From: Chrysiogenes arsenatis DSM 11915
GTDB lineage: Bacteria; Chrysiogenota; Chrysiogenetes; Chrysiogenales; Chrysiogenaceae
Assembly: GCF_000469585.1 (NCBI RefSeq)
Contig: NZ_AWNK01000001.1
Span: 367,357-431,356 of the forward strand
Length of the DNA stretch: 64,000 nucleotides
Reading direction: 5' to 3'
Shown: one piece after another, positions 21,542-32,305 of the stretch
Layout: each line of letters opens with the position of its first letter
How positions within the stretch are numbered: position 1 is the stretch's first letter
Notes under the pieces: model-generated
Told to the model about the DNA's origin: nothing
Seen by the model: only the letters and a program-made list of their open reading frames with translations
Databases searched by the model: none
Made by a program: the position numbers and the translations under genes

Positions 21542-22936
21542 TCAGCAAGGCATTTCCGCACCGCGCCGCGCGTAAAACCACCACGTCATCGCAATACACG
21601 TCACATAAAAGACGATAAAGCCAAGCAAAGCCGCTTCCGGCCCACCGGTCATGCTGATCGACGTGCCATAGCTTTTGGGAATAAAAAATCCGCCGTAGGC
21701 TGCCATTGCCGAACTAAATCCCAGTACCGCCGCAGCTTCTTTATTGGCGTCACGTACCGCTTGCTCTTGAGCGGCCACCCCTTTTCCCGCAGCATCACGT
21801 TGCCGTTCTGTCATAAAAATCACGGGCACCATGCGGAAGGTCGATCCATTGCCAATCCCTGTCGTGATAAAGAGCACCATAAACATCGCCAGAAAACCCC
21901 AGAAATTCCCCCCGCTCCAGCCTGAGGGAAGGAAATAAAGTACGCCGAATACGGCCAGCAACATCGCAATAAAATTCCAAAAGGTTACGGTGGCACCGCC
22001 AAGTTTATCCGACATCCAGCCACCAACAGGACGGATCAGCGCCCCGACTAACGGCCCAAGAAACGCGTATTTCATGGCATCAACATCGGGAAACTGCATT
22101 TTGATGAGCATCGGAAAACCAGCGGCATACCCGATAAATGACCCAAATGTTCCCAGATAGAGCCAACACATCAGCCAGTTATGCTTGCGCCGAAAGATAA
22201 TGGCTTGTTCCGAAAACGAGGCTTTCGCGCTGGCAATATCGTTCATGCCAAACCATGCCGCTAAACTGGCGGCGGCAATAAACGGCACCCAGATGAATCC
22301 AGCATTCTGTAGCCACATCTGCTTGGTCACATCCCCTTTGACCCACGTCAGCGGCTCACCACCCAGCGCGCCAAACACACTTGCGGTAATGACCAGCGGC
22401 ACCACAAATTGCACTGTGGAGACACCAAGATTGCCCAGTCCGGCATTCATCCCAAGCGCCGTACCTTTCTGTGATTTGGGGTAGAAAAAGCTGATATTCG
22501 CCATACTAGAAGCAAAATTTCCGCCGCCAAAACCACACAGCAATGCGAGCAGCAACATGATAGAATACGGTGTTGCCGTATCTTGCACCGCAAAGCCGAT
22601 ACCAAAAGCTGGCAGCAGCAGTGACGCCGTACTGATGGCCGTCCAACGGCTCCCACCAAATATCGGCACCATAAAGGAATAGAATATCCGCAACGTTGCT
22701 CCCGACAAACCCGGCAATGCCGCCAGCCAGAACAACTGGTTGGCACTGTAGGTAAAACCAAGATTCGGCAGATTGACGACCACAACGCTCCACACCATCC
22801 ACACCGCAAACGCCAGCAGCAGGTTCGGAATAGAAATCCACAGATTCCGCTGCGCAATGCGCTTCCCCGTACTTTCCCAAAATTCGCTATTTTCCGGCTC
22901 CCACTGCGTCAGAACCCGTTTTGATGAACTTTTCAT
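21542..22936 (-). CDS. narK2: Nitrate/nitrite transporter, NarK2-like
   Basis: 464 residues, a major-facilitator protein with about twelve membrane segments and a 35-residue cytoplasmic head. The nitrate-signature stretch GFGGGNFASSMANISFFYP in helix 5 and GIGNGSTFRMVP in helix 11 identify the NNP family. NarK2-type carriers are thought to exchange nitrate for nitrite. RBS AAGGGAG before ATG 22936. Last gene of the nar operon, 19 bp after narK1; the terminator follows its stop. Confidence 0.9.
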   Translation of the reverse strand: MKSSSKRVLTQWEPENSEFWESTGKRIAQRNLWISIPNLLLAFAVWMVWSVVVVNLPNLGFTYSANQLFWLAALPGLSGATLRIFYSFMVPIFGGSRWTAISTASLLLPAFGIGFAVQDTATPYSIMLLLALLCGFGGGNFASSMANISFFYPKSQKGTALGMNAGLGNLGVSTVQFVVPLVITASVFGALGGEPLTWVKGDVTKQMWLQNAGFIWVPFIAAASLAAWFGMNDIASAKASFSEQAIIFRRKHNWLMCWLYLGTFGSFIGYAAGFPMLIKMQFPDVDAMKYAFLGPLVGALIRPVGGWMSDKLGGATVTFWNFIAMLLAVFGVLYFLPSGWSGGNFWGFLAMFMVLFITTGIGNGSTFRMVPVIFMTERQRDAAGKGVAAQEQAVRDANKEAAAVLGFSSAMAAYGGFFIPKSYGTSISMTGGPEAALLGFIVFYVTCIAMTWWFYARRGAEMPC

Positions 22937-22955
22937 GATAGCTCCCTTGAAAAAT

Positions 22956-24233
22956 CTAAAGATCAGATGATTTTTTCAGTTCTTCTTTGCCAGTCGAAGC
23001 AATCAACTTCAGCGTTTTCACACCACGCACTTCCGTTGAATACATCCAGACCAATGACCATGCGGTAATCAGAAATAACAGCATAAAAATACTGCTATTG
23101 ATTCCCGTCAAATCGACCATCATCCCGAAAACAACAGGAAAAATAAATCCACCGAGTCCACCCATCAGCCCGACAATGCCGGAAATAACACCGATATTGT
23201 GGGGATATTCGTCACCGATATATTTAAACACCGATGCTTTGCCAAAGCCCCACGCAATACCAACCACAAACAACAGTGCCGTAAACAACCAGACATTCAG
23301 ACCAAGATCAAGAACAAGCTCACCACGTAGTGTCTGTATGATCACGGTGTGCTGCGGGTAAGAGAGCACAAACAAGGCAACACACGAAGTCCACATAACC
23401 CACCACGTAACCGTGTGCGCGCCAAATTTGTCTGAAAGCCATCCGCCAAGCGCCCGTATAACACCAGAAGGGAGAACGAAAATAGCGGCAATCAACGCCG
23501 CCGTTTGAATGCCAAAGCCGTATTCACTGATATAGTACTTTGTCAGCCATAACGAAAGTGCCACGTACCCACCAAAGACGATGGAGTAGTATTGGCAGTA
23601 TTTCCAGACACGGATATCGCGCAACGCTTTCAGCTGGCTGCGAAACGTTACTTCTTGGCCAACTTTGTGATGAGGTTCGGTAAACGTAAACACCAGAAAC
23701 AAAAGCGCCACCATAGCCAGTGCTACCGCGTACACTTGGGGTACACTCTGCCAGCCATAGGCGACAACTAATGCCGGAGCGACAAATTTTGTCAACGCTG
23801 CTCCCGCATTCCCCGCCCCGAAAATACCCATCGCCAAACCTTTGCGTTCTTTGGAAAACCAACGCCCCGTGTACGCAATACCCACCGAAAAAGAGCCTCC
23901 CGCCACCCCGATAAACAAACCGAGCAGCAGAAAATGCCAATAGACAGTGGCATAACTGATAAGCCAGATAGGCACCACTGCCGAAAACATCAGCACCGTG
24001 AACACCAACCGCCCACCGTATTTGTCCGTCCACATGCCCAGCGGCAGACGGATGAGCGAACCGGACAGAATCGGAGTCGCTGCCATCAGTCCGAACTGTG
24101 TCTCGCTGAGCCCCAACTCATTCTTGATCGGTATTCCAATAACTGAGTACATGACCCACACCGCAAAACACGCGGTGAAGGCCGTGGTACTCATTATCAG
24201 CACCGATATCTGTTTGCGTTTCTTCGATGCCAT
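22956..24233 (-). CDS. narK1: Nitrate/nitrite transporter, NarK1-like
   Basis: 425 residues with twelve membrane segments and no extended head. Signature sequences are GVAGGSFSVGIAYTGRWF (helix 5) and GVISGIVGLMGGLGGF (helix 11). NarK1-type proteins are believed to import nitrate with protons, complementing the NarK2 antiporter next door, so the pair would start and sustain nitrate respiration. Strong GGAGG site before ATG 24233. It lies 23 bp behind narI in the same operon. Confidence 0.9.
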   Translation of the reverse strand: MASKKRKQISVLIMSTTAFTACFAVWVMYSVIGIPIKNELGLSETQFGLMAATPILSGSLIRLPLGMWTDKYGGRLVFTVLMFSAVVPIWLISYATVYWHFLLLGLFIGVAGGSFSVGIAYTGRWFSKERKGLAMGIFGAGNAGAALTKFVAPALVVAYGWQSVPQVYAVALAMVALLFLVFTFTEPHHKVGQEVTFRSQLKALRDIRVWKYCQYYSIVFGGYVALSLWLTKYYISEYGFGIQTAALIAAIFVLPSGVIRALGGWLSDKFGAHTVTWWVMWTSCVALFVLSYPQHTVIIQTLRGELVLDLGLNVWLFTALLFVVGIAWGFGKASVFKYIGDEYPHNIGVISGIVGLMGGLGGFIFPVVFGMMVDLTGINSSIFMLLFLITAWSLVWMYSTEVRGVKTLKLIASTGKEELKKSSDL

Positions 24234-24256
24234 GCCTCACCTCCAGTACGTCTGAC

Positions 24257-24922
24257 TCAGCGTCGATTCCATAGTACTAACTGTGGTGAACGCCAGAGAT
24301 ATCCGAGTGGAACCGCTGCCGCATGCACAAGACGCGAGAATGGGAAAACCGCAATTAAGAGGAAGGCATTAAAGGCATGGAATTTCACTATATTCGGCAA
24401 CGCAGCGATATACTCTACCTGTGGATTGAATTGCAGCAACGACCAAAGCCAGGGGGTAGCCGTGTGCAGATACCACACTGAGCCCCAGCGGAGTGTCCAC
24501 GCAATCACCACGCCACTCACCACTTGCGCTAAAAGCAGCACCAGCACGACCCAATCCATTTTCGTTGTCACCACGTGGACTCGCGGCTCACCCGCCCGCC
24601 GCAACATTAACTGTGCCAGACCGATAACCGTCATCACTCCCAGCGCCAATCCTGTGATTTCCAACAGGTACAGGCGGATCGGCTTTCCTGCCAATGCCCC
24701 CCAAGCAGCCGGAAACAGGAACGCTAGCAGGTGTGCCAGCAAAACCAGAATGATCGCAAAATGCCACGGCACCGAACCCCAGAAGAGGCGACGACTTTCA
24801 AAAAACTGCGACGAGTGCGCCGAAAAAGAAAAGCTGTCAGTTTTTAAACGGTAGATCCCAACAATAACCGCCAAGCTGATCGCGACATACGGAAAGACCG
24901 CAAAAAGAATAATATCAAACAT
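24257..24922 (-). CDS. narI: Respiratory nitrate reductase gamma subunit (cytochrome b)
   Basis: 221 residues, close to the 225 of E. coli NarI. Five hydrophobic segments anchor the NarGH dimer. Histidines in PWHFAIILVLLAH (segment 2) and KFHAFNAFL...RLVHAAAVP (segment 5) match the four axial ligands of haems bP and bD. It takes electrons from quinol on the periplasmic side. Its start overlaps narJ by 8 bp, as in most nar operons. Confidence 0.93.
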   Translation of the reverse strand: MFDIILFAVFPYVAISLAVIVGIYRLKTDSFSFSAHSSQFFESRRLFWGSVPWHFAIILVLLAHLLAFLFPAAWGALAGKPIRLYLLEITGLALGVMTVIGLAQLMLRRAGEPRVHVVTTKMDWVVLVLLLAQVVSGVVIAWTLRWGSVWYLHTATPWLWSLLQFNPQVEYIAALPNIVKFHAFNAFLLIAVFPFSRLVHAAAVPLGYLWRSPQLVLWNRR

Positions 24923-25445
24923 GGTGCAACTCCTTGGTCGTCGTCACGGAAAAGTTCAAGGTGTGTTCAAGCGCCGCCAGCACACATCCATACGGATTAT
25001 TGCCACCTGCCATCAGACCAGTCATTGTCGCCACGGCGGGTTTAAGTCCATCTTCCTGTAAATCAGAAACGGCTTCTGATGCCGGAGCTTCCGCCAGAAA
25101 ATGAAGCACAATACTCAGGTGATCAGCCAGCTCGCCTTCTGCCGCAAATCCTACACTGCGGTAGAGCTGTTGCAGGCGGATCAGAAACTGTCCACGGCGT
25201 GCATCATCGCCACACAACTGATACGCGACATATGGAGCACACAGCGGCTGCAGATCAAATGCGGCGGTATAACACTCCTGCATACCGGCCAATCCTTCCT
25301 GGGACATTGCCGTTTGAAACGGTGCCAGCAACTCCAAAGACTCAGGCGACAATACCGCTCGCTTCCAATAGTTCTGAATCTCCGCCAGTGTTTGCATGGT
25401 GGGGTAGCTCAGCAATGTGCTGAAAAAAAGAAATGGTTCACGCAT
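24915..25445 (-). CDS. narJ: Nitrate reductase assembly chaperone
   Basis: 176 residues from the second of two adjacent ATGs (25445), which sits 5 nt after GGAGG; the first (25448) is too close to it. An all-helical TorD/NarJ-type chaperone with the family's Y-x-A-x-F-D-L segment (CYTAAFDLQ). It assists molybdenum cofactor insertion into NarG before membrane attachment and is not part of the mature enzyme. Shorter than E. coli NarJ (236), with a reduced tail. Confidence 0.88.
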   Translation of the reverse strand: MREPFLFFSTLLSYPTMQTLAEIQNYWKRAVLSPESLELLAPFQTAMSQEGLAGMQECYTAAFDLQPLCAPYVAYQLCGDDARRGQFLIRLQQLYRSVGFAAEGELADHLSIVLHFLAEAPASEAVSDLQEDGLKPAVATMTGLMAGGNNPYGCVLAALEHTLNFSVTTTKELHHV

Positions 25446-25454
25446 CATTTCCTC

Positions 25455-26936
25455 CTACCAACGCCGTGCTGGCGCTTGCCGAATACCAAATCCAGCCGAA
25501 CCACGGTATTCATGCGGGTCGACAACCGCTTCAATCGACATTTCCCGATTCAGCGGCGGCAGCACAATGCGCTCTTGCATGGACGTCAGCGCACTCATGC
25601 GATAAATCGCGTTCGCCATTTCGGCATTTACTTCTTGTTGCGCGGCAGTAACATCGGCGGCGGCGATATCGCCTACCGTGGCCGCACGGCGTTGCAAGCG
25701 CACCGCAATCAGTCGGCGGTAGACAGCTGTAATCTCCATTTCATTGCCGCCAGCAAAAAGATTCGCCAGATAGCGCAGCGGCAAACGTGCCTGCTCTAAA
25801 CTCGAAAAGCTGGCTTCCGCCATATTGGCCACACCATTTTCCACCTTGGCGAGTACAGGCAGCAACGGTGGCACATAAAAAATCATCGGCAGCGTGCGAA
25901 ATTCAGGATGCAACGGCAGCGCAATTTTCCACTCTTTGACAAAACGGTAGACCGGCGAGCGACGCGCAGCGTTCAAAACGTGTTCGGCAATACCACTGCT
26001 CCGTGCGGCGCTGATAACAGCAGGGTCGCTCGGATCAAGAATCATATCGCGCTGGGCAGCCGCCAGCTCTTTGGCGGGAATCATCGCCGTCGACTTGATT
26101 TTATCGGCATCGTACAAGAGCACGCCCATATAGCGGATGCGACCAACACAACTGGCGTAGCAGCCAGGTATTTCGCCCGATTCCACCCGTGGATAGCAAC
26201 TGATGCACTTTTCCGATTTCCCCACACTCCAGTTGTAGTACACCTTTTTGTACGGGCAGGCCGAAACACACATGCGCCAGCCACGGCATTTTTCCTGATT
26301 GACAAGCACAATGCCATCCTCACCGCGCTTATAAATCGCGCCGGAAGGGCAACTGGCAACGCAGGCCGCATTCATGCAGTGGTTACAGCGACGCGGCAGA
26401 TAGAAAAATGCCATCTTTTCCGTCGCAAACAACTGCTGTTTTTCCTCGTCACTCAACCCTTCGAGCGAAGGGTCATTGGCGGCATAGAGCTTGGAACCGC
26501 CAAGGTCATCATCCCAATTCGGCCCCGCTTGGGGATCTATCGGTTTGCCCGTAATCATTGATACCGGGCGAGCGGTTGGCTGACCTTTTCCAGCCGGAGC
26601 ATTGAAAAGATCATCGTAACGGTACGTCCACGGCTCATAGTAATCGTCTAAGGTCGGCAAGTTGGGATTGTGAAAGACATTGAGCAGGCTTTTCCCTTTG
26701 CCACCCGAACGCAGTTCCAGGCTGTTGCCATCGCTCTTCCAGCCCCCTTTAGAGTGCTCCTGATTCTCCCACTGGGTCGGATAGCCCGTACCGGGCTTGG
26801 TTTCAACATTGTTCCACCACATGTATTCCGCCCCTTTGCGATCCGTCCAAAGGTTCTTACAGGTGACACTACAGGTGTGACAGCCAATACATTTATCGAG
26901 ATGAAAAACGGATGATATCTGTGCGCGTACATTCAT
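25455..26936 (-). CDS. narH: Respiratory nitrate reductase beta subunit
   Basis: 493 residues. Four ferredoxin-like cysteine groups are visible: CIGCHTCSVTCKNLW, CNHCMNAACVASCP, CRGWRMCVSACP and CISCYPRVESGEIPGCYASC. The tryptophan in CRGW replaces one ligand, giving the [3Fe-4S] cluster known from NarH. It wires electrons from the NarI haems to the NarG active site. RBS AAGGAG before ATG 26936; 13 bp separate it from narG. Confidence 0.96.
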   Translation of the reverse strand: MNVRAQISSVFHLDKCIGCHTCSVTCKNLWTDRKGAEYMWWNNVETKPGTGYPTQWENQEHSKGGWKSDGNSLELRSGGKGKSLLNVFHNPNLPTLDDYYEPWTYRYDDLFNAPAGKGQPTARPVSMITGKPIDPQAGPNWDDDLGGSKLYAANDPSLEGLSDEEKQQLFATEKMAFFYLPRRCNHCMNAACVASCPSGAIYKRGEDGIVLVNQEKCRGWRMCVSACPYKKVYYNWSVGKSEKCISCYPRVESGEIPGCYASCVGRIRYMGVLLYDADKIKSTAMIPAKELAAAQRDMILDPSDPAVISAARSSGIAEHVLNAARRSPVYRFVKEWKIALPLHPEFRTLPMIFYVPPLLPVLAKVENGVANMAEASFSSLEQARLPLRYLANLFAGGNEMEITAVYRRLIAVRLQRRAATVGDIAAADVTAAQQEVNAEMANAIYRMSALTSMQERIVLPPLNREMSIEAVVDPHEYRGSAGFGIRQAPARRW

Positions 26937-26949
26937 AGTCTGCTCCTTA

Positions 26950-29900
26950 TTACCACTGCACTTCGCCGTGATACTTGCGTATCAGGACAAAGGTATCGCG
27001 ATTGGTTCCGGTTGGCCCCCAGTAGTTAAACCCATACGTGAACTGCCCGTAACCGCCGGCCATCAAATTCGGTTTGAGGCGGGTGCGAATCAAACTGTTG
27101 TGGCTGCCAGCGCGCTGACCATCGCGCAGCGATGATTTCGGCACGCCAATGGTGCGTTCCGGTGCATGATAGATAAACGCAATACCGGCAGGAATGCGCG
27201 CACTCACCACCGCACGGGTGACGACGACACCGTGGTCGTTATACACTTCGACCCAGTCGTTATCGTGCAGGTCAATTTGCGCCGCATCGGCATCGTTGAT
27301 CCACAGCGGATGAAGCCCGCGCGACAGTGAAAGCATCCGGTGATTATCGCCATACGTGGAGTGAATGCCCCATTTGCCATGCGGTGTAAGATAATTCAGC
27401 GCAATCGTGCTCTTTTCCGGTGCCGTCGCCACCAGATCCTGCAAGAACTTCCGTTCCAGCTTTGGCTTGTAGGTCGGCAGGTGTTCGCCGTACGCGATAT
27501 AGCTTTGGTGATCGAGGTAGAAGTGCTGCCGTCCCGTCAGCGTGCGCCACGGAATGAGGCGTTCCACGTTCAGGCAGTAGGCGCTGTAGGCGCGCCCTTC
27601 ATTGGTGATGCCAGTCCAACACGGCGTGGTCAACAAGCGACGCGGCTGCTTGGCAATGTCGTCAAAATTTGTCCGCACGGAACGACTTTTTTCGGCAAGA
27701 TCAACGAGCGGAACGCCAACTTTTTTCTCTTCGGCAAGGAAGGCGCGGTAGGCCATTTCGCCATTGGTTTCCGGTGCCAAGTGCATGATGATATTGGCGG
27801 CATCGCGTGCCTGCACCAGTGATGGGTACGTCTGATTGTCCCACGTTTCAGTCGGGCGAGTCGCAACCAACTCATCGTAGGCATCTTCAACACTCCAGTT
27901 CAGGCCGTGCATGCCCAATCCGCCCTGCCGCAAGCCTGGACCAAGTGAGATCATCCGTTGGTAGAGCTTCGCGTAGTCGCGCTCCACCACCACCAAACCG
28001 GGCATCGTTTTGCCGGGGATCGCTTCGCACTCACCACGGCTCCAGTCGCGCACTTCACGCTGCGCCATTTCCGCCGGCGTATCGTGTTGCAACGGAACCG
28101 CCACAATGTCGCGCTGCGGTTGCGGCAGGTGGGTCGTCGCGAGTTCACTCACCTTTTGGGCGATGGCCTGAAAAATATCCCAATCCGGGCGCGACTCCCA
28201 ACACGGCGCAACCGCCGCCTGCAGTGGATGGATATACGAGTGCATATCCGTCGTGTTCAGATCGTCTTTTTCGTACCACGTCGAGGTTGGCAGCACGAGA
28301 TCGGAGTAGAGCGCCGTCGTGTCCATGCGGAAGTTGAGGTTGACAACCAGATCCAATTTTCCTTCGGGGGCTTTGTCGCGCCAGCGCGCTTCGGTAAGGC
28401 CCTCTTTCCCCGTTTCTGGCGCAATGGTGCTGGAATGGGTTCCTAAATAGTGCTTAAAAAAGTATTCTTGCCCTTTCGCGCTGGAAGAAAGCGCGTTACC
28501 GCGCCAGATAAACCATAGGCGCGGCCAATTGGCGGGCGCGTCTGGATCTTCAATCGCAAAATTGAGTTTTTTGGACACTAACTGCTCGACCGTCCATTTG
28601 ACAATTTCCTCGCTGGTAATGGCGCCAGCTTTTTCGGCATCGCGCACAAGATCAAGCGAATTGCGTTCAAATTGCGGATAAAACGGGAGCCAGCCGCGCT
28701 TCACGGCGCGCACCTGATGGTTCATCGTGTGGCCGCCCGTCAAGTGGGAGGCACTTTCGACCGGGTTGAGTTGCTCTTCATCAACGGCACGCTCATAGCG
28801 CCATTGATCGCTGTGTACATAATGGAACGATGGCGTATTCTGGAAACGCGGTGGCTTCGTCCAGTCCATCGCTCCGGCAATGGTCGCCCACGGCGCTTGC
28901 GGCGCCAGCTTTTCTTGTCCAACATAGTGGTTGAGTCCACCACCATTTTTGCCAACACACCCGCACAGCATCAGTGCGACAATACCCGCCCGATAGGTCA
29001 GATTGGCATGATACCAATGGTTGATGCCCGCGCCGATGATGATAGAACATTTCCCACCCGTCCGTTCGGCTGTTCCTGCCCATTCACGGGCAAAACGGAT
29101 GACGGTATCCCGGTCAACGCCACTGTAGCGCTCCTGCCAAGCGGGAGTATAGGCGGCGGTTTCATCGTTGTAATCGACAGGATATCCCTGCTGTAACACT
29201 GCACGCGCGACACCAAATTGCGCCATGAGCAAATCGAAAACCGTGGTTACCGCAATGGATGTGCCATCGTTGGTTTCGATGTAGCGCACCGGAATATCGC
29301 GCCGCGTCCGTTTTTCATCGGCGAAGTCGATAAATTCGACAGGTATCACCGCATCATGCTCATTCAAGAATGAGATCTCCGGCGTCAGCTCGGCATTATC
29401 AAGCCCATCACGCAGATTCAGGTTCCACTCACCTTTTTTCTGCTGCCAGCGAAAACCGAGCGTTCCCAGTGGCATCCGCGCGGCATTGCTCTTACTATCC
29501 CATACCAAGTATTTGAATTCACCGTTTTCACTTTCGCGGTAGCGTGGTGTTTGTCCGGCAGGAAGCATGCGACCCGCTTTGAATTCGCCATCGTGCTGCT
29601 CCAAGCAAATCAAAAATGGGCTGTCGGTGTAACGGGTGAGGTAATCAAGGAAGGCTGGCGTTTGCGCCTGATGGTGGAATTCTTTCAGAATAACGTGATT
29701 GACCGCCATCCAAAACGCACCATCTTGGCTCGCATGCACTGGAATCCACCAGTCGGCATATTTGCTACTCATATTGAGATCGGGTGAGAGCGAAACGACT
29801 TTGGTGCCGTTGTGGCGTGCTTCGGCTAAAAAGTGCACATCCGGCGTCCGCGTCATGCCGGGATTTGATCCCATCACCGTAATAAATTTACTGTTGTACC

Positions 29901-30579
29901 AGTCGGCACTTTCGGCAACATCGGTCTGCTCGCCCCAGATTTCTGGCGAAGCATTGGGAAGATCGCAATACCAATCATAAAATGAAAGGTTCACGCCACC
30001 AAGAAGCTGCAGAAAACGCGAACCAGCCGCATAGCTGAGCATAGACATGGCGGGAATGGGCGAAAAGCCGATGACCCGATCCGGGCCATATTTCTTGACG
30101 GTGTACAGCGTGGAAGCCGCAATCATTTCCAGCGCGCTCTCCCAGTCAAAGCGACGAAAACCGCCTTTGCCGCGTGCCTGCTGATAGCGACGGCGCTTCT
30201 CTTCATCTTCCACAATCGACGTCCAGGCGGCCAGTGGATCAGCATGCTGCGCCCGTGCTTCCTGCCATAAATCAAGCAGCGCTCCGCGCAAGTAGGGATA
30301 CTTGACCCGCAACGGGCTATAGAGATACCACGAACACGACGCGCCACGCTGACAACCGCGAGGCTCATACGGCGGCACATCTCCCGCAAGGGGCGGATAA
30401 TCGGTCGCCTGTATTTCCCAAGCAACAATCCCTTCTTTCACCGCAATATTCCACGAGCAACTCCCAGTGCAATTCACGCCGTGCGTACTACGGACGACCC
30501 GATCATGTTGATGGCGTCCGCGATAAAACTCTTCCCATTTGCGGGCATTTGGATTGACGATATCCTGTATCCAGCTCAT
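26950..30579 (-). CDS. narG: Respiratory nitrate reductase alpha (catalytic) subunit
   Basis: 1209 residues. [11 protein letters not shown] near residue 50 supplies the histidine and cysteines of the FS0 cluster, completed by the cysteine in [11 protein letters not shown]. The Mo-ligand aspartate lies in [13 protein letters not shown], followed by the conserved [16 protein letters not shown]. The N-terminus has no twin-arginine signal, so this is the cytoplasm-facing bacterial form, consistent with NarK carriers in the operon. It reduces nitrate to nitrite with a bis-MGD molybdenum cofactor. Its ATG overlaps the upstream cytochrome stop (ATGA). Confidence 0.97.
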   Translation of the reverse strand: MSWIQDIVNPNARKWEEFYRGRHQHDRVVRSTHGVNCTGSCSWNIAVKEGIVAWEIQATDYPPLAGDVPPYEPRGCQRGASCSWYLYSPLRVKYPYLRGALLDLWQEARAQHADPLAAWTSIVEDEEKRRRYQQARGKGGFRRFDWESALEMIAASTLYTVKKYGPDRVIGFSPIPAMSMLSYAAGSRFLQLLGGVNLSFYDWYCDLPNASPEIWGEQTDVAESADWYNSKFITVMGSNPGMTRTPDVHFLAEARHNGTKVVSLSPDLNMSSKYADWWIPVHASQDGAFWMAVNHVILKEFHHQAQTPAFLDYLTRYTDSPFLICLEQHDGEFKAGRMLPAGQTPRYRESENGEFKYLVWDSKSNAARMPLGTLGFRWQQKKGEWNLNLRDGLDNAELTPEISFLNEHDAVIPVEFIDFADEKRTRRDIPVRYIETNDGTSIAVTTVFDLLMAQFGVARAVLQQGYPVDYNDETAAYTPAWQERYSGVDRDTVIRFAREWAGTAERTGGKCSIIIGAGINHWYHANLTYRAGIVALMLCGCVGKNGGGLNHYVGQEKLAPQAPWATIAGAMDWTKPPRFQNTPSFHYVHSDQWRYERAVDEEQLNPVESASHLTGGHTMNHQVRAVKRGWLPFYPQFERNSLDLVRDAEKAGAITSEEIVKWTVEQLVSKKLNFAIEDPDAPANWPRLWFIWRGNALSSSAKGQEYFFKHYLGTHSSTIAPETGKEGLTEARWRDKAPEGKLDLVVNLNFRMDTTALYSDLVLPTSTWYEKDDLNTTDMHSYIHPLQAAVAPCWESRPDWDIFQAIAQKVSELATTHLPQPQRDIVAVPLQHDTPAEMAQREVRDWSRGECEAIPGKTMPGLVVVERDYAKLYQRMISLGPGLRQGGLGMHGLNWSVEDAYDELVATRPTETWDNQTYPSLVQARDAANIIMHLAPETNGEMAYRAFLAEEKKVGVPLVDLAEKSRSVRTNFDDIAKQPRRLLTTPCWTGITNEGRAYSAYCLNVERLIPWRTLTGRQHFYLDHQSYIAYGEHLPTYKPKLERKFLQDLVATAPEKSTIALNYLTPHGKWGIHSTYGDNHRMLSLSRGLHPLWINDADAAQIDLHDNDWVEVYNDHGVVVTRAVVSARIPAGIAFIYHAPERTIGVPKSSLRDGQRAGSHNSLIRTRLKPNLMAGGYGQFTYGFNYWGPTGTNRDTFVLIRKYHGEVQW

Positions 30580-31103
30580 TGCATCCCCCTCGTTTTGATT
30601 TCATGGCGCTCGTGAAGCTGCTGGCGCGCTCCAGCACGACGGCGGTGACGTCCCCAGAAGCCAAGAACAAACGCGATCACACCAAAGACCACGGCCGCAT
30701 GTAAGGCAATGGGGAGTTCAGACGTGGGCGGAGTCGCTTCCGGCAGCGCCGCGAAAAACACCCCCAGCACGCGAATCTCTTCATCACTCAAGGGGCGTTC
30801 GCGATAGATAGCCGCCATCGACGGGAGGTGTTGCAAATTGCGCAAAATCCCTTGCATCCCCTCCGTGCCAAAACCGTGGTAGAGGTAACTCAAATCACCC
30901 GCATAATTTGCCATACGAGCATTCCCGAAACCCGCCGCACTCAAACTGTGACAAGCAATACACGGGGAAGCACCGGCGGCAAAAGGCATTTCACCCGTAT
31001 ACAAAGATTGCCCCGTACGAGCATCCCCCGCAATTGAAGCCACCACTGGCGATGACACCAGCACAATGAGCGCAAAAAACACAAAACATCGAAGTAGGTT
31101 CAT
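30576..31103 (-). CDS. Membrane-anchored monohaem cytochrome c, first gene of the nar operon
   Basis: 175 residues from the ATG at 31103 (GGAGG 5 nt upstream; two weaker upstream starts exist). A signal peptide (about 1-22) leads to a periplasmic domain with one haem c site, CIACH (48-52), and several candidate methionine ligands. A C-terminal helix (about 137-157) followed by RHRRR anchors it with the tail in the cytoplasm. It overlaps narG by 4 bp, so it belongs to the nitrate reductase. Thermus places a cytochrome c gene (narC) at the same position; this protein is smaller, with one haem, and may be a quinol-to-NarI/periplasm electron branch. Function is inference. Confidence 0.8.
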   Translation of the reverse strand: MNLLRCFVFFALIVLVSSPVVASIAGDARTGQSLYTGEMPFAAGASPCIACHSLSAAGFGNARMANYAGDLSYLYHGFGTEGMQGILRNLQHLPSMAAIYRERPLSDEEIRVLGVFFAALPEATPPTSELPIALHAAVVFGVIAFVLGFWGRHRRRAGARQQLHERHEIKTRGMQ

Positions 31104-31224
31104 GATGACCTCCATTGAAAACAACATTGCGACCTGAAAACACGAAAGAGGATTACCGGAGCAAAACCAAGCATGCTTTCATGTGGCATAAACTCGAATA
31201 AAACACTTTTCTATCAATGAAAAA

Positions 31225-31238
31225 TTGATCTAGATCAA
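31225..31238. promoter_or_regulatory. FNR-type binding site upstream of the nar operon
   Basis: TTGATCTAGATCAA matches the FNR consensus TTGAT-N4-ATCAA perfectly. Counting from a centre at -41.5, an AT-rich -10-like TTTATT (minus strand, about 31202-31207) is correctly placed, so this would be a class II anaerobically activated promoter for cytochrome c-narGHJIK1K2, with a leader of about 90 nt. Confidence 0.8.
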
Positions 31239-31602
31239 GAAGTGTGTAGAATAATTTTTCACAATAAGCGGCAATGCAGCGACGATAAACTACTGGTAAT
31301 AATAGCTTTTACTCGTTTTGCCACACATAGAAGACAACAGAACACAGCGACCAGCAATAGGCGCCACTCGGAGATAGTGCCGATTTCATAAGATAGGAAT
31401 TATCGAAGTAAGAACAGCGTTAAAATAATGCAACACGCCATACTCGCGTATAATAACCACTTTTTGACAGTTCCTATTTATAATTTCCCTGCTGCGGTGT
31501 ACTTTTGAACCGCAAAAGTATGAGGAAAACCTTTACCACTTGCGAACGCGGAACATCACTCACAACAACCATGCCGTTACGCGCAACATAGGAGCCTACA
31601 AA
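31239..31602. other. Divergent intergenic region, nar operon / MOSC gene
   Basis: About 360 bp without a gene. It is AT-rich and holds an 8-bp inverted repeat with a 5-nt spacer (arms 31500-31507 and 31513-31520, tacttttg/caaaagta) 80 bp before the MOSC start, a possible operator. I see no clear -35/-10 pair or RNA structure. Confidence 0.4.
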
Positions 31603-32301
31603 ATGACCCCAGCTTCAGTCGTCATCGAACAACTACTTATTGGACACACCATCCCTTTCGGGAAAAAAGGCGAAATGAGCGCGATAGCCAAACAGCCGAT
31701 CGAGCGTACAGTGAATGTCACGTTGACGGGGTTAGACGGCGACCAGCAAGCCGACCGGCGCAACCACGGAGGGCAAGAGAAGGCCTTACATCACTATCCG
31801 GCAGAACATTACGCGGCGTGGCGCAGTGAACTGCCGGAAGTGATCCACAACAGACTCGTGGTGGGTGGTTTTGGAGAAAATATCAGCACCCAAGGGTTAA
31901 CCGAATCGAATGTCTGCGTTGGCGACCGTTTTCGATTTGGAACCGCACTGATAGAAGTTTCGCAAGCACGTCAACCGTGTTGGAAACTCAATATCCGTTT
32001 CGCGCATCCGTCAATGTCGAAATTGGTGCAGGAAACGGGAAGAACCGGGTGGTATTACCGCGTACTGGAAGAAGGCAGTGTAGCACCGGGCGACACGATA
32101 ACACTCTTCGAGCGCCCGTATGCGACATGGCCGATTGCACGGTTGATACATCTTCTGTTCCACAACACGCTTGATCGTGAAGGGTTGCAAGCGATGCAGC
32201 AACTCGCGGTGCTGCCAGAATCATGGCGACAACTGGCACAAAACCGTTTACAGCGGGGCGCAGTGGAATCATGGCAGAGTCGGCTGGAAACACCGGAGTA
32301 G
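31603..32301 (+). CDS. MOSC-domain protein, YiiM-like
   Basis: 232 residues; start ATG 31603 follows AGGAG, rather than an upstream in-frame ATG at 31540 without a site. The MOSC core shows the family order LTGLDGDQQADRRNHGG, ALHHYPAEHY, GFGENISTQGL and ARQPCWKLN, whose cysteine is the presumed molybdenum or sulfur ligand. The C-terminal helices are the YiiM extension. Relatives in E. coli detoxify N-hydroxylated base analogues with molybdenum cofactor. It is divergent from a molybdoenzyme operon, which fits a cofactor-dependent role but does not prove one. Confidence 0.85.
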   Translation: MTPASVVIEQLLIGHTIPFGKKGEMSAIAKQPIERTVNVTLTGLDGDQQADRRNHGGQEKALHHYPAEHYAAWRSELPEVIHNRLVVGGFGENISTQGLTESNVCVGDRFRFGTALIEVSQARQPCWKLNIRFAHPSMSKLVQETGRTGWYYRVLEEGSVAPGDTITLFERPYATWPIARLIHLLFHNTLDREGLQAMQQLAVLPESWRQLAQNRLQRGAVESWQSRLETPE

Positions 32302-32305
32302 TGCA

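Noticed and set aside
26950..30579. NarG as a periplasmic, Tat-exported archaeal-type enzyme
   Set aside because: No RR-x-F/L-K signal is present at the N-terminus; the NarI, NarJ and NarK context fits the cytoplasmic form.
31540..31602. Earlier start for the MOSC gene at 31540
   Set aside because: No ribosome site there, and homology to YiiM begins after the ATG at 31603, which has AGGAG.
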